The notes under the pieces were generated by a model, which saw only the letters and a list, made by a program, of their open reading frames with translations, was not told the DNA's origin and made no database searches. A DNA stretch of 64,000 nt from assembly GCF_001957125.1 (NCBI RefSeq), contig NZ_MPHJ01000001.1, positions 482,407 through 546,406 of the forward strand, in the 5' to 3' direction. A program made the translations under genes and the position numbers. Below are positions 1-7,704 of the stretch, piece after piece. Source of the stretch: Shewanella sp. UCD-KL12 (GTDB taxonomy: Bacteria > Pseudomonadota > Gammaproteobacteria > Enterobacterales > Shewanellaceae). The number at the start of each line of letters is the position of its first letter. The first letter of the stretch is position 1.

Positions 1-41
1 AATGTCCCACTGTTAATCACTCAGTTTTTAGTTCGTTCATT

Positions 42-758
42 ATGCGTCTTGATAAATTTCTCTGTAAAAGTACCGAATATTCACGTAAGCAAGCCATAGA
101 GCAGATAGAGCAAGGCTTTGTCACTGTGAATGGAGAGGCGATCATAACCCCTGAGACACAGGTACATGAAAACAATACTATCTTGCATAATGGCCAGCGC
201 CTTGTTGCTCGCCCTTCACGTTACATCATGCTAAACAAGTCTATGCATACCCTTTGTTCCAATGTTGACGGTGATTATCCGTCGGTGATGAACTGTATTG
301 ATGTAGAAAGAAGCTGGGATCTACATATTGCAGGGCGATTAGATGCTGATACCACAGGGCTACTGCTGCTGACTGACGATGGACGTTGGTCATTTAATAT
401 TATCAACCCTAAGTACCACTGTGAAAAGGTTTATCGAGTACGCCTGCGCGATCCTATAACAGAAGATAATGCCGATGAGCTAGTAGCTCGCTTCGCTAAA
501 GGTCTTCAGCTTCAAGGGGAAGAAAAATTAACCTTGCCAGCCAGCTTAAAGGTTGTATCTCCAAAAGTGGTATTACTTACCATTAGCGAAGGGCGCTACC
601 ATCAGGTTAAGCGCATGTTTTTTACTGTGGGTAATCGCGTTGTTGGCTTGCATCGAGAACAAATAGGGGGATTACAACTTGATGTTGAACCGGGGCTGTG
701 GCGCTATTTGACTGAAGATGAAGTGAGTGGTTTTAACAATAAAAACAGCGAGCATTAA
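42..758 (+). CDS. rsuA: 16S rRNA pseudouridine synthase RsuA
   Basis: Converts a uridine of 16S rRNA (U516 in E. coli) to pseudouridine during small-subunit assembly. The 238-residue length is close to E. coli RsuA (231). An S4 RNA-binding domain fills roughly residues 1-60 (MRLDKFLCK start typical of the family). The synthase domain follows with the catalytic-Asp motif AGRLDADTTGLLLLTDDG near residue 97, and the C-terminal GRYHQVKRMF motif near 186. RluE/RluF are alternatives, but the N-terminal S4 domain and the overall sequence favour RsuA. No clear ribosome binding site precedes the ATG. It stands alone, convergent with the DUF3300 gene. Confidence 0.9.
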   Translation: MRLDKFLCKSTEYSRKQAIEQIEQGFVTVNGEAIITPETQVHENNTILHNGQRLVARPSRYIMLNKSMHTLCSNVDGDYPSVMNCIDVERSWDLHIAGRLDADTTGLLLLTDDGRWSFNIINPKYHCEKVYRVRLRDPITEDNADELVARFAKGLQLQGEEKLTLPASLKVVSPKVVLLTISEGRYHQVKRMFFTVGNRVVGLHREQIGGLQLDVEPGLWRYLTEDEVSGFNNKNSEH

Positions 759-840
759 CTCACTGTTTTTAATTTAGCTAGTTTCTCTTTTTAGCTTCGC
801 TATAGCCGTAGCCCTCGTTTAGCCTGGGCTTAGACTTATA

Positions 841-2274
841 TCAGTCTCGCTGCTTAGTGTGAACGCGGCTTTGACTTTTACTTGGTCCAGCTGAGTGATA
901 CGGTGTTGAGCTCCTCATATTTGATGAGTGGCTGGGCTGTTGGCTCGGCTTCACTCTGGTTTGCTGCACCTGTGATGGAGCACTTTTATACTGCTTATGT
1001 GTCGCTTTAGGCTGTGTCTGCCTGTTTGATGATGGCGTATAGTGTCGTTGATTGGACTGCGCAGGTTTCACCTGTTTAGCTTGAGTCCGGTTGACATTAT
1101 TGCTCCCGTTAGCCCTATTTACATCTTGTCTGTTTGCTTGATGCTTATTCACGCTGCGATCATTGACCTGCATATTTCTGTTGTGATGCATTTGGTTAGC
1201 AAATTTTTGCTCTCTCTGCTTAGCTACTTGCTTGTTGTAATGGCTTAGATTACTCGTTTGCTGTTTGTGGCTGGGCTTGCCATTTAGCTTAGCTTTGGTA
1301 TTGCTATGGACCTTAGTATTCGAGTGGCTAATCGTATTGTATTGCGCCTTGCGAACCTGTTTTGCCTGCATCGTGCTCGGGCGATGACTGTTATATCTGT
1401 GCTTCACTGCAGGGCTTCGGTAAGCCACACCACGGCGATGCACCGGTTTATGATGCCACCTCTGGGCGCCATGACTCGTTACAATACGGCCATGATGGCG
1501 GTAGTGGCGAGCATTCTTATGGTGAACAACAACGACATGACGCTTGTGCCAATGGAAGGCGCTAAAGTAGTAGTTAAATGAAATATGAACGCCGCGATGC
1601 CAGTAAAAATGACCGTATGGTGGACGAACATAGTAAGGGTATGGCGCCCAGTAAACTGGCGGGTAGCTATACCAAGCCCAGTGTCCATAGACAACCCTTG
1701 GATCATAGTAGGGAACATAGACTATCTCTTTTTGCACCGGCTCTATGATGATCTGACTATCGACACGGCTAACCTGCATATTCTCCATCTCTGATAGGCT
1801 ATCAGCTTCATCAGCTTGGTGTCTTAGCGTTTGGATCATGGCCAAGGTTTGCTCTTCATTCTGCAAGAAAGCATCGCCTAAGTCTTGGGTCCACTCAAGA
1901 TCTTCGCTGAGCTTTTCCAGTACAGTGGGAAAGGCTAATAATGCCGTAACACTAGGATCCCACTCTTCACCTTCGGCTTTTTCCATCAGCTGTGGCGTAG
2001 GGAGCTGAGTGTTTTTACTTTGCAGGCGTTTGGCTTGCACAATCTCTAAAGGGTAAGTTGAAGCAATGAGGATATGGGTCAACAAGCTATCGGGGTATAA
2101 GGCTATTGGCGCCAGCATCTGTGCAAGCTCAGCTTCACTAAAGTTAGCGTCTTGATTTTCTGTATCATCTTGGGCGCTTGAAACAGGTGAAAATAGTAAT
2201 ATGGCTATGACTGTAAACAGACTGAGCAATACTGATTGCCCACGCTTTCCTTTGCTTTGAGTGAATATGTTCAT
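841..2274 (-). CDS. DUF3300 domain secreted protein
   Basis: Exported protein of unknown function, 477 residues. An N-terminal signal peptide (about residues 1-34, ending near SSAQD) is followed by the DUF3300 domain (about 40-270), recognised from the segment LAPIALYPDSLLTHILIAS. A W/Y/P/H-rich stretch (about 195-260) follows. The C-terminal 200 residues are low-complexity, rich in N, Q, H, K and S, and probably unstructured. A GGAG motif precedes the ATG. A paired direct repeat that looks like an OmpR-family operator lies 45-70 bp upstream and recurs near the PepSY/regulator genes, suggesting control by the neighbouring two-component system. Confidence 0.8.
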   Translation of the reverse strand: MNIFTQSKGKRGQSVLLSLFTVIAILLFSPVSSAQDDTENQDANFSEAELAQMLAPIALYPDSLLTHILIASTYPLEIVQAKRLQSKNTQLPTPQLMEKAEGEEWDPSVTALLAFPTVLEKLSEDLEWTQDLGDAFLQNEEQTLAMIQTLRHQADEADSLSEMENMQVSRVDSQIIIEPVQKEIVYVPYYDPRVVYGHWAWYSYPPVYWAPYPYYVRPPYGHFYWHRGVHISFNYYFSAFHWHKRHVVVVHHKNARHYRHHGRIVTSHGAQRWHHKPVHRRGVAYRSPAVKHRYNSHRPSTMQAKQVRKAQYNTISHSNTKVHSNTKAKLNGKPSHKQQTSNLSHYNKQVAKQREQKFANQMHHNRNMQVNDRSVNKHQANRQDVNRANGSNNVNRTQAKQVKPAQSNQRHYTPSSNRQTQPKATHKQYKSAPSQVQQTRVKPSQQPSHSSNMRSSTPYHSAGPSKSQSRVHTKQRD

Positions 2275-2319
2275 ACCGTCTCCAGTGCCTACTTTTGAAT
2301 ATAACTGAATTATAAAGAG

Positions 2320-2341
2320 GTGAAGATGAACGTAAGCTGAA
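2320..2341 (-). promoter_or_regulatory. Putative response-regulator box upstream of DUF3300 gene
   Basis: On the minus strand this reads TTCAGCTTACG followed directly by TTCATCTTCAC: two imperfect 11-bp direct repeats, the usual arrangement for OmpR/PhoP-family dimers. The core AGATGAACGTAAG.TGA (plus strand) recurs at 5520-5536. Binding by the linked regulator is inferred. Confidence 0.45.
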
Positions 2342-2449
2342 AGGTCTAAATCGCTTCGGGAAGTGTGCTATTTCCTGCAAGGAAAGCAGCTTAGGTTGGC
2401 CGAAGTGTAATGCGAACGTGTATTTAGTTTTAGTATTAGGTGTTAAGGG

Positions 2450-3844
2450 TTAAGCGCTAAATACAAGTGTGAACTTAGCGCCGCCTAAGGCATCAGATGT
2501 TGAAACAGCAAGCTGGCCTTGATAGCTGTCGACCAGATCTCTAACTATCGCCAAGCCAATACCATGCCCTTGCTGGTAAGAGTCTGCGCGAATGCCTCTT
2601 TCAAATATCTCGCTTTGTTGCTCTGGTGAGATCCCTGCGCCATCATCTTCAATAATCATTGTGAGGTCGCCATTGTCTACCATGACGCTAATTTGTACCT
2701 GCTTCTTGGCGGCTTTGCAGGCATTGTCGAGCAAGTTGCCTAATATTTCAGTTAAGTCGGCCTCGTCGCCCTTAAAAGTAGACTGGCTATCAACATATGA
2801 GGCGATCTCTATTTGCGGGTCTCGGTATATTTTAGGTAAGGTTCGAACCAATTTATCTGACACAGAAGCCACATTGATACCTAAGTGCCAAGAAGCACCT
2901 GCTGCTGTTTGTGCCCGCTTTAGCTGGTGGCTGATGATGCGACTAATGATCTGAGTTTGTTCGAGTGAGCTCTTACTGAGATCTTTCTGACTTTGAATCA
3001 CAGCCAGTGGTGTTTTTAAGCTGTGAGCGAGATCTGAGAGCGCGTTTCGGTATCGTTTTCGCTGATGTTGTTCAGTATTGAGAAGGGCATTAAGCTGCTT
3101 AGCCACAGCTTGTAGCTCATTAGGATAATCAGCTTTAATCTGTACAGCCCTGCCTTGCTCCACCTCGTTCAGTTCATGTTTAAACTGTGCCAATGGTTTT
3201 AGTGTCCATAGTAGCCATGCGAGTTGGACGATAATAAGAAAAGCCATCAAGATAGCTAACCAACTCCAAAGGTGCTGAGTAAACAGGTCTATCTGTTTTT
3301 GGTAGTCCTGTTGGTTTTTAATGATATGAACGGTGAGCGGAAAGGCGCGGTTTTCTACACTTAGCCCATCTTGGGAAAGCATCTTACGCTCGAAGCTGAC
3401 ACTGTAGCTGTAGATGATATGTGGCTTACCATCAATACTTATTGCTTTGAACTCACTTTGGCCAATCTCAGGTTGTGGTAGGTCAATGGGGAGCTCTAAT
3501 CCCAAATAAGAGTTTGACTGCCAATCTATTTTACTTGTTTTACTCTCTGCTTCTCGCGTTGAAATGAGTGCAAACAGACCCGATTGAATGACGTTAAATT
3601 GATTTTCTGCTAATGCCTCTGGCATCTGAAGCTGGCCGTTATCAACCTCAGTAACCGCTAAAATTGAATATAAGTAGGCTTTGAGCTCGCTTTTTGCTGA
3701 TGATGATACTTGCTGTTTAAATGCATTGTTGAGGGTATAGCCAATTAAAGGCAGTAAGATCAAAATCAGCAACAACGCGCTGATGATGAGGCGTGCCTTG
3801 AGTGAATGAGTCAAGCTTGAGAGCTTATTGCGCATCCGTACCAT
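2450..3844 (-). CDS. PhoQ-like sensor histidine kinase
   Basis: Inner-membrane sensor kinase of 464 residues that should phosphorylate the regulator encoded just upstream. TM1 is at about residues 16-36, a periplasmic sensor region at 37-195, and TM2 at about 196-216. The H-box DLAHSLKTPLAVIQSQ puts the phospho-accepting His at 274 and closely resembles PhoQ. The ATPase domain has an N-box (GNLLDNACKAA, near 370) and G-boxes DDGAGI and GHGIGLAIV. The ATG lies 20 bp inside the end of the regulator gene, so the two are probably translationally coupled. The periplasmic domain gives no clue to the signal; with a PepSY neighbour, a metal or cationic-peptide signal is possible. Confidence 0.85.
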   Translation of the reverse strand: MVRMRNKLSSLTHSLKARLIISALLLILILLPLIGYTLNNAFKQQVSSSAKSELKAYLYSILAVTEVDNGQLQMPEALAENQFNVIQSGLFALISTREAESKTSKIDWQSNSYLGLELPIDLPQPEIGQSEFKAISIDGKPHIIYSYSVSFERKMLSQDGLSVENRAFPLTVHIIKNQQDYQKQIDLFTQHLWSWLAILMAFLIIVQLAWLLWTLKPLAQFKHELNEVEQGRAVQIKADYPNELQAVAKQLNALLNTEQHQRKRYRNALSDLAHSLKTPLAVIQSQKDLSKSSLEQTQIISRIISHQLKRAQTAAGASWHLGINVASVSDKLVRTLPKIYRDPQIEIASYVDSQSTFKGDEADLTEILGNLLDNACKAAKKQVQISVMVDNGDLTMIIEDDGAGISPEQQSEIFERGIRADSYQQGHGIGLAIVRDLVDSYQGQLAVSTSDALGGAKFTLVFSA

Positions 3845-4538
3845 TGCCAGTAGTTTGATCCGTTTTACTCAGAGGCGTTAAGCGGTAACCTTGCCCCCTG
3901 AGCGTTTCTATCAGTCCAAGTTCATTACCCGGATCTAACTTCTTACGTAGGCGTCGTATAAAGACTTCGATAACATTTGAATCTAAATCGAAGTCTTGGT
4001 CATAGATATGTTCAATCAATACTGTTTTAGATTTAACTTCTCCAGGATGCAGCATAAAAAACTCAAACAACTTGTATTCTGAGCTACTTAAGTTCATCAG
4101 TTTTCCTGATTTTTTCACCTCTAATGTGCTAGTGTTTATGCTAAATGGTCCATTGTGGACGAGTGGACTCGACTTGCCTGCAGAGCGACGAATTAGCGCA
4201 TTAAGCCTAGCAACAAGCTCTTCAGGGTGGAAAGGTTTAGTGAGATAGTCATCGGCGCCAGCATCTAAACCTGCTACTTTATCTTGCCAACTATCTCGAG
4301 CGGTTAAGATCAAAATGGGAAAGTCGACATCTTGCTCTCTGAGTTTAGTGATTAACTCAATGCCATTAAGTTTAGGTAGACCTACATCTATTATCCCTGC
4401 GTCATAACTGCATTCGCTGCCTTGAAATAAACCGTCTTCTCCATCACTAGAAACATCGATAGTAAAATTGGCTTCTATCAAATGTTGCTTTAGGTTACTT
4501 TGCAGCTCTAAGTCATCCTCAACGAGTAATATTCTCAT
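3825..4538 (-). CDS. PhoP/OmpR-family response regulator
   Basis: DNA-binding response regulator of 237 residues. The receiver domain (1-115) has the acidic pair E7/D8/D9, phosphorylation site D51 (GIIDVGLP) and the conserved Lys of TKPF near 101. The C-terminal winged helix (about 130-225) ends with the family motif ETLRGQGYRL. It overlaps the downstream kinase gene by 20 bp. Its ATG overlaps the stop of a preceding 45-codon mini-ORF (ATGA), and that mini-ORF is one of three tandem duplicates of this gene's first 20 codons. Expression may therefore depend on translation through the repeats. Confidence 0.88.
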   Translation of the reverse strand: MRILLVEDDLELQSNLKQHLIEANFTIDVSSDGEDGLFQGSECSYDAGIIDVGLPKLNGIELITKLREQDVDFPILILTARDSWQDKVAGLDAGADDYLTKPFHPEELVARLNALIRRSAGKSSPLVHNGPFSINTSTLEVKKSGKLMNLSSSEYKLFEFFMLHPGEVKSKTVLIEHIYDQDFDLDSNVIEVFIRRLRKKLDPGNELGLIETLRGQGYRLTPLSKTDQTTGNGTDAQ

Positions 4539-4672
4539 TTAAGTACCTCACTTAGAAATGGACTGCTTTTAGCTATATTGGCAAGAGCGATAGTGAAATT
4601 AGCCCCGATATGCAAATGTTGCTTCAGGTTACTTTGCAGCGCTAAGTCATCCTCAACGAGTAATATTCTCAT
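4535..4672 (-). CDS. Mini-ORF 3, coupled to the response regulator start (45 aa)
   Basis: Third copy (Ala11, Ser37). Its TGA overlaps the regulator's ATG at 4538, so ribosomes finishing here could re-initiate on the regulator. The regulator continues HLIEANFTIDVSS where the mini-ORFs read HLHIGANFTIALA, so homology extends about 28 codons with growing divergence. Confidence 0.4.
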   Translation of the reverse strand: MRILLVEDDLALQSNLKQHLHIGANFTIALANIAKSSPFLSEVLK

Positions 4673-4806
4673 TTAAGTACCTCACTTAGAAATGGATTGC
4701 TTTTAGCTATATTAGCAAGAGCGATAGTGAAATTAGCCCCGATATGCAAATGTTGCTTTAGGTTACTTTGCAGCTCTAAGTCATCCTCAACGAGTAATAT
4801 TCTCAT
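4669..4806 (-). CDS. Mini-ORF 2, receiver-domain N-terminus with novel tail (45 aa)
   Basis: Second tandem copy, with Glu11 and Asn37 (AKSNPFL) as differences from copy 1. The start overlaps the stop of mini-ORF 1 and its own stop overlaps the start of mini-ORF 3, both as ATGA. Upstream sequence AGTGAGGTACTTAA gives a weak ribosome site. The open frame survives all three copies without indels. Confidence 0.4.
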   Translation of the reverse strand: MRILLVEDDLELQSNLKQHLHIGANFTIALANIAKSNPFLSEVLK

Positions 4807-4940
4807 TTAAGTACCTCACTTAGAAATGGACTGCTTTTAGCTATATTGGCAAGACCGATAGTGAAATCAGCCCCGATATGCAAATGTTGCTTCAGGTTAC
4901 TTTGCAGCGCTAAGTCATCTTCTACTAATAGTATTCGCAT
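4803..4940 (-). CDS. Mini-ORF 1, receiver-domain N-terminus with novel tail (45 aa)
   Basis: Begins MRILLVEDDLALQSNLKQHL, as in the regulator, and continues HIGADFTIGLANIAKSSPFL, then SEVLK and TGA. A ribosome site GGGGTGAG lies just upstream. The TGA overlaps the ATG of mini-ORF 2. Too short to form a receiver domain; it has the first beta strand and acidic residues but not the phospho-Asp. Whether it is translated is unknown. Confidence 0.4.
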   Translation of the reverse strand: MRILLVEDDLALQSNLKQHLHIGADFTIGLANIAKSSPFLSEVLK

Positions 4941-5002
4941 TCGCTCACCCCAATAAATTCTTATAATTCAATCGTTAAAGCTTCAAAGCCTTTAAGTTGA
5001 AA

Positions 5003-5341
5003 TTAGTTTCTACGTACACTGCCAGTTTTTGCATCGACGGACACATAAAAAACAGCGCCTGAACTTGATAGCAACTTAACCCTGTAACCAGGATTGCCGT
5101 TCACTCGACTCGATTGCACTTTAAGTACCTTGCCTGGGTATTGGCGTTTCACTAATTGAATAGCCTGCTGAGAGCTGCTCACTTTCAACTTTTGCGGAGG
5201 CTTCTTTGACTGAGCTGCAATAGACATTGAACTTACACTTACACTTGACGCTGAAACCACATTCGAGGCTACGCCCTGTAATGGATACAGTAGGCAGGCT
5301 GATGTGATTAAAACCAATGTCATGCTTGAAGCCAGTTTCAT
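5003..5341 (-). CDS. PepSY domain periplasmic protein
   Basis: Small exported protein of 112 residues. It has a signal peptide (about 1-25, cleavage near GVAS), a Ser-rich linker, and a single PepSY domain (about 50-112) with the pattern QAIQLVKRQYPGKVLKVQ...GYRVKLL...FYVSVDAKTGSV. PepSY proteins are often encoded with PhoPQ-type two-component systems and are thought to modulate sensor or protease activity in the periplasm. It is transcribed toward the mini-ORF repeats and regulator, so one operon of PepSY, repeats, regulator and kinase is likely. Confidence 0.82.
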   Translation of the reverse strand: MKLASSMTLVLITSACLLYPLQGVASNVVSASSVSVSSMSIAAQSKKPPQKLKVSSSQQAIQLVKRQYPGKVLKVQSSRVNGNPGYRVKLLSSSGAVFYVSVDAKTGSVRRN

Positions 5342-5721
5342 TGAGTATGTCCGTGTTTAGGTGTCAGATTCGCTGTTAGTGTAAATATCACACTCTTAAG
5401 ACACAAGTTTTAACAAACAAGCGCTCAAATCGACTATTTAATTTAAGCGCTAGATTCAAATGCTAAATTTAAGATCCAAATATAGGAGAAAGGCGCTTTA
5501 TATAGGTATAACGCATTTCAGATGAACGTAAGATGACCATGCTAGAGCAATCTACATTTATTGATACTTGCTGATAGCTACTGTTTTTATGCAATAAAGG
5601 CTTACGGATCTTAGGCAATAAATACACATTAATTTCAACAAAAAGCAGATTTTGAGCGTTCAGCTTATGTTCACGTTAAATCGACTCTAATGATGTCATT
5701 GTAAAGTGATATTGAGGTTTA
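5342..5721. other. Divergent intergenic region, PepSY gene / choice-of-anchor H gene
   Basis: 380 bp without a gene. It holds the second copy of the putative regulator box (5517-5538), AT-rich stretches that could be promoters for both divergent genes, and a GAGGTTTA ribosome site just before the gene at 5722. Confidence 0.6.
5517..5538. promoter_or_regulatory. Putative response-regulator box, second copy
   Basis: Shares the 17-bp core AGATGAACGTAAG.TGA with the box at 2320-2341. On the minus strand it reads as TCATCT half-sites 11 bp apart. It lies about 180 bp upstream of the PepSY start and about 185 bp upstream of the plus-strand gene at 5722, so it could autoregulate the two-component operon, the divergent gene, or both. 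Confidence 0.42.
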
Positions 5722-6717
5722 ATGATGAATATAGACGAGAGACAAGCAAGCCAGAAAACCAATTTGAGTCAACAATGGAGCTCAGTTTCCGGGCGTCACA
5801 GTGTTAAGAAATTGTCAGTGTTTGCTATCGCGATTGGCGTATATACCACCTCTATTGCAACAGCTCTAGCGAATGATATTGAGGTGACAGAGCTGGTAGC
5901 TGCAGTTAATCAGCAGGCTATTTCAGTGGGGGGGCAGAGCACGTCAGTTAGCAGCTCGGTAAATGGCGAGCTTGAAGAGCAGTATAAACAGCCTGAAAAT
6001 CACAGCGAGCAGTTAACCGAACGGTCAGTGTCACTGCTTAAGTCTCTAGATAAAAAAATAGATACAACGCTGTTATTGGCTAAAGGTAACCCGTTAAAAA
6101 CGCGAGAAAAAGTCATTGCTAATCACAAAAATGGCAAGCTAGCTCCGCAGTATTTAATACAAAATCAGCCGGGCGATGCTCAAGCAAACGTGCCGAAAGC
6201 TTTTTCAAATCCTATCTATCATGAGTTTTCTATTTATGAAGCCAGCAGTCGCTTATTTGTCGATGACGATGGGGACGGTTTTTACCAGACCTTTAGTGTT
6301 ACGTTCGATGCTGATGTTTACGGTCCCGATGCTGTTGAGGTCGCGGATGTGTATGCTGAGCTATATTTGAGTCGTAATGGTGGCCCATGGATCCATTATT
6401 ACAGCACGGATATTTTTACCATAATCGGAGATTCAACAGATGATGATTTCGAGGTGCTAACGACGTTACATAGCGGCTATTACACCGATCATTATGATGT
6501 GTTAATTGACCTCTACGAAGTTGGCTTCGACGATATTGTGGCCACCATTAGCTCAGATGATACCGATAATCTGTATGCGCTACCTCTAGAGAGTAGTGAC
6601 AGGGACAGAGTTTACTCTGGGGGCGATTCAAGCAGTGATGGCCATGGCGGTGGAGCTATGTCATTTTTGAGTCTCTTGCTCCTTGTTGGTGTAGGGATCA
6701 AACGCCGCTGGAAATAG
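5722..6717 (+). CDS. Choice-of-anchor H family protein with GlyGly-CTERM tail
   Basis: Exported surface protein of 331 residues. A hydrophobic export segment sits at about 29-50, after a long polar N-terminus. The middle (about 150-295) is acidic and Tyr-rich with Asp-rich turns (VDDDGDGFYQTFSV) that could bind calcium. The C-terminus is a GlyGly-CTERM signal: GHGGGAMS, a hydrophobic helix, then KRRWK. Such tails are processed by rhombosortase in Shewanella and Vibrio before surface delivery. I recognise the choice-of-anchor H family by overall pattern; function is unknown. It is monocistronic. Confidence 0.72.
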   Translation: MMNIDERQASQKTNLSQQWSSVSGRHSVKKLSVFAIAIGVYTTSIATALANDIEVTELVAAVNQQAISVGGQSTSVSSSVNGELEEQYKQPENHSEQLTERSVSLLKSLDKKIDTTLLLAKGNPLKTREKVIANHKNGKLAPQYLIQNQPGDAQANVPKAFSNPIYHEFSIYEASSRLFVDDDGDGFYQTFSVTFDADVYGPDAVEVADVYAELYLSRNGGPWIHYYSTDIFTIIGDSTDDDFEVLTTLHSGYYTDHYDVLIDLYEVGFDDIVATISSDDTDNLYALPLESSDRDRVYSGGDSSSDGHGGGAMSFLSLLLLVGVGIKRRWK

Positions 6718-6847
6718 TCCTTATATGGCAATAGCGTTTATATGGTTAGCGCTGTTTGGATGAGCTTGTTTACTGTTCTTTATTCATTCGGCGCTTGGTA
6801 TTACAATACTGTAACCTGCATGGCTATGGCATGATTTAGCTCCTACT

Positions 6848-7369
6848 ATGCGCTTAAACTTAACGGTCAGTCTCCTAAATATGTCATCAACAACATTAAG
6901 CTCGTCCTCCTTAAAATTTACCACTCAATCTAGTCAGTCCTTCCATGAAGAGGTATGTCTGACAGGCTCTAGCCTGGATATTAATTTATGGATCTGGGAG
7001 CACTTAGTCACGCCAGGTCAAGTGGCTAAAACCTTACAAGGGGAAGTGGTAAGGGTGATAGAAGCTTTAGCCTGGGAGGCACAAAACAACGGCAATCTAA
7101 ATTGGGATGCGAGCTTTGATGAGATGATTGCATTTTTACGTCAGGTATTTATCAGTGCTGAAGGCGTTATTTCTGCAGGCTTGTCTGATGAGGACCGAGA
7201 GTCTGCAGAGCAAGATCTACAACGCTTAGCGAATTTCATCTTACCGACAGAGCTTGATAGCCGGGTTTATATCGAAGAATTACCTTATGTGAAAGAAGAT
7301 CTTTATGAGCGATTAACAGAGCACCTTATTCGTTTTTGTCGCCGCTGCCCTCAGGTGCTACCTCTCTAA
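6848..7369 (+). CDS. Uncharacterised protein
   Basis: 173 residues, no family recognised. The first 35 residues are Ser/Thr-rich and poorly conserved-looking; the rest is acidic and predicted helical (WDASFDEMIAFLRQVF...DRESAEQDLQRLANFILP). No signal peptide or membrane helix. The start is uncertain: neither the first ATG nor the ATG at codon 12 (6881) has a convincing ribosome site. A hairpin follows the stop. The long ORF with normal codon use supports a real gene. Confidence 0.6.
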   Translation: MRLNLTVSLLNMSSTTLSSSSLKFTTQSSQSFHEEVCLTGSSLDINLWIWEHLVTPGQVAKTLQGEVVRVIEALAWEAQNNGNLNWDASFDEMIAFLRQVFISAEGVISAGLSDEDRESAEQDLQRLANFILPTELDSRVYIEELPYVKEDLYERLTEHLIRFCRRCPQVLPL

Positions 7370-7388
7370 ATAGCATTGAATTTTGAGT

Positions 7389-7425
7389 GATAAGCCGATG
7401 ATTAAATCTGAGTAATCGGCTTATC
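7389..7425 (+). terminator. Hairpin after the 6848-7369 gene
   Basis: Perfect 11-bp stem GATAAGCCGAT / ATCGGCTTATC with a 15-nt loop, 20 bp after the stop. There is no immediate U-run, so it is either a weak terminator or an mRNA 3' stabilising hairpin. Confidence 0.45.
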
Positions 7426-7651
7426 TTCGAATAACTGTTCTTTTTAATCTCTATATCAGCACTTTCTCCCCTCTTTTATTGACTAGCTCTGTCATTGATT
7501 AGCACTGTCTGAAAAATGAGCGCGGTTAAATTTTACGCGTAGATACTTTAGCTATTGTCGATATTTACTTTGTAAAAGTTCGCAGAAAACCCCAGCAATA
7601 CAGATACAAAGATCACACCTTTGTATCAATATGTGAAAAGATCATTGTAAT

Positions 7652-7670
7652 GATATTAATAATCGTTATC
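7652..7670. promoter_or_regulatory. Fur box
   Basis: GATATTAATAATCGTTATC matches 16 of 19 positions of the Fur consensus GATAATGATAATCATTATC. It ends about 35 bp before the receptor start codon, where it could block transcription when iron is plentiful. Confidence 0.75.
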
Positions 7671-7704
7671 ATTCCGGCCATAATACTAATGGGGGATAAT
7701 ATCG

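Larger units (their letters stand above)
4535..4940 (-). repeat. Three tandem 134-bp duplications of the response-regulator 5' end
   Basis: Start codons occur at 4940, 4806, 4672 and 4538, exactly 134 bp apart; the last is the real regulator gene. Each unit carries the first 20 codons of the regulator (MRILLVEDD...QHL) and then a different tail. Sequence variants alternate: units 1 and 3 share Ala11 (GCG) and CTG16, while unit 2 and the real gene share Glu11 (GAG) and CTA16. This suggests a two-unit (268-bp) block was duplicated. The first unit is the most diverged at its 5' end (ATGCGAATACTATTAGTAGA) and has its own ribosome site, GGGGTGAG. Confidence 0.9.
7370..7704. other. Intergenic region upstream of siderophore receptor
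   Basis: 335 bp. Contains a hairpin at its left end (7389-7425), an AT-rich promoter-like stretch and a Fur box close to the receptor start. No other gene is visible. Confidence 0.6.

Noticed and set aside
1042..1794. Plus-strand ORFs opposite the DUF3300 gene
   Set aside because: Composition artefacts of the low-complexity coding sequence on the other strand.
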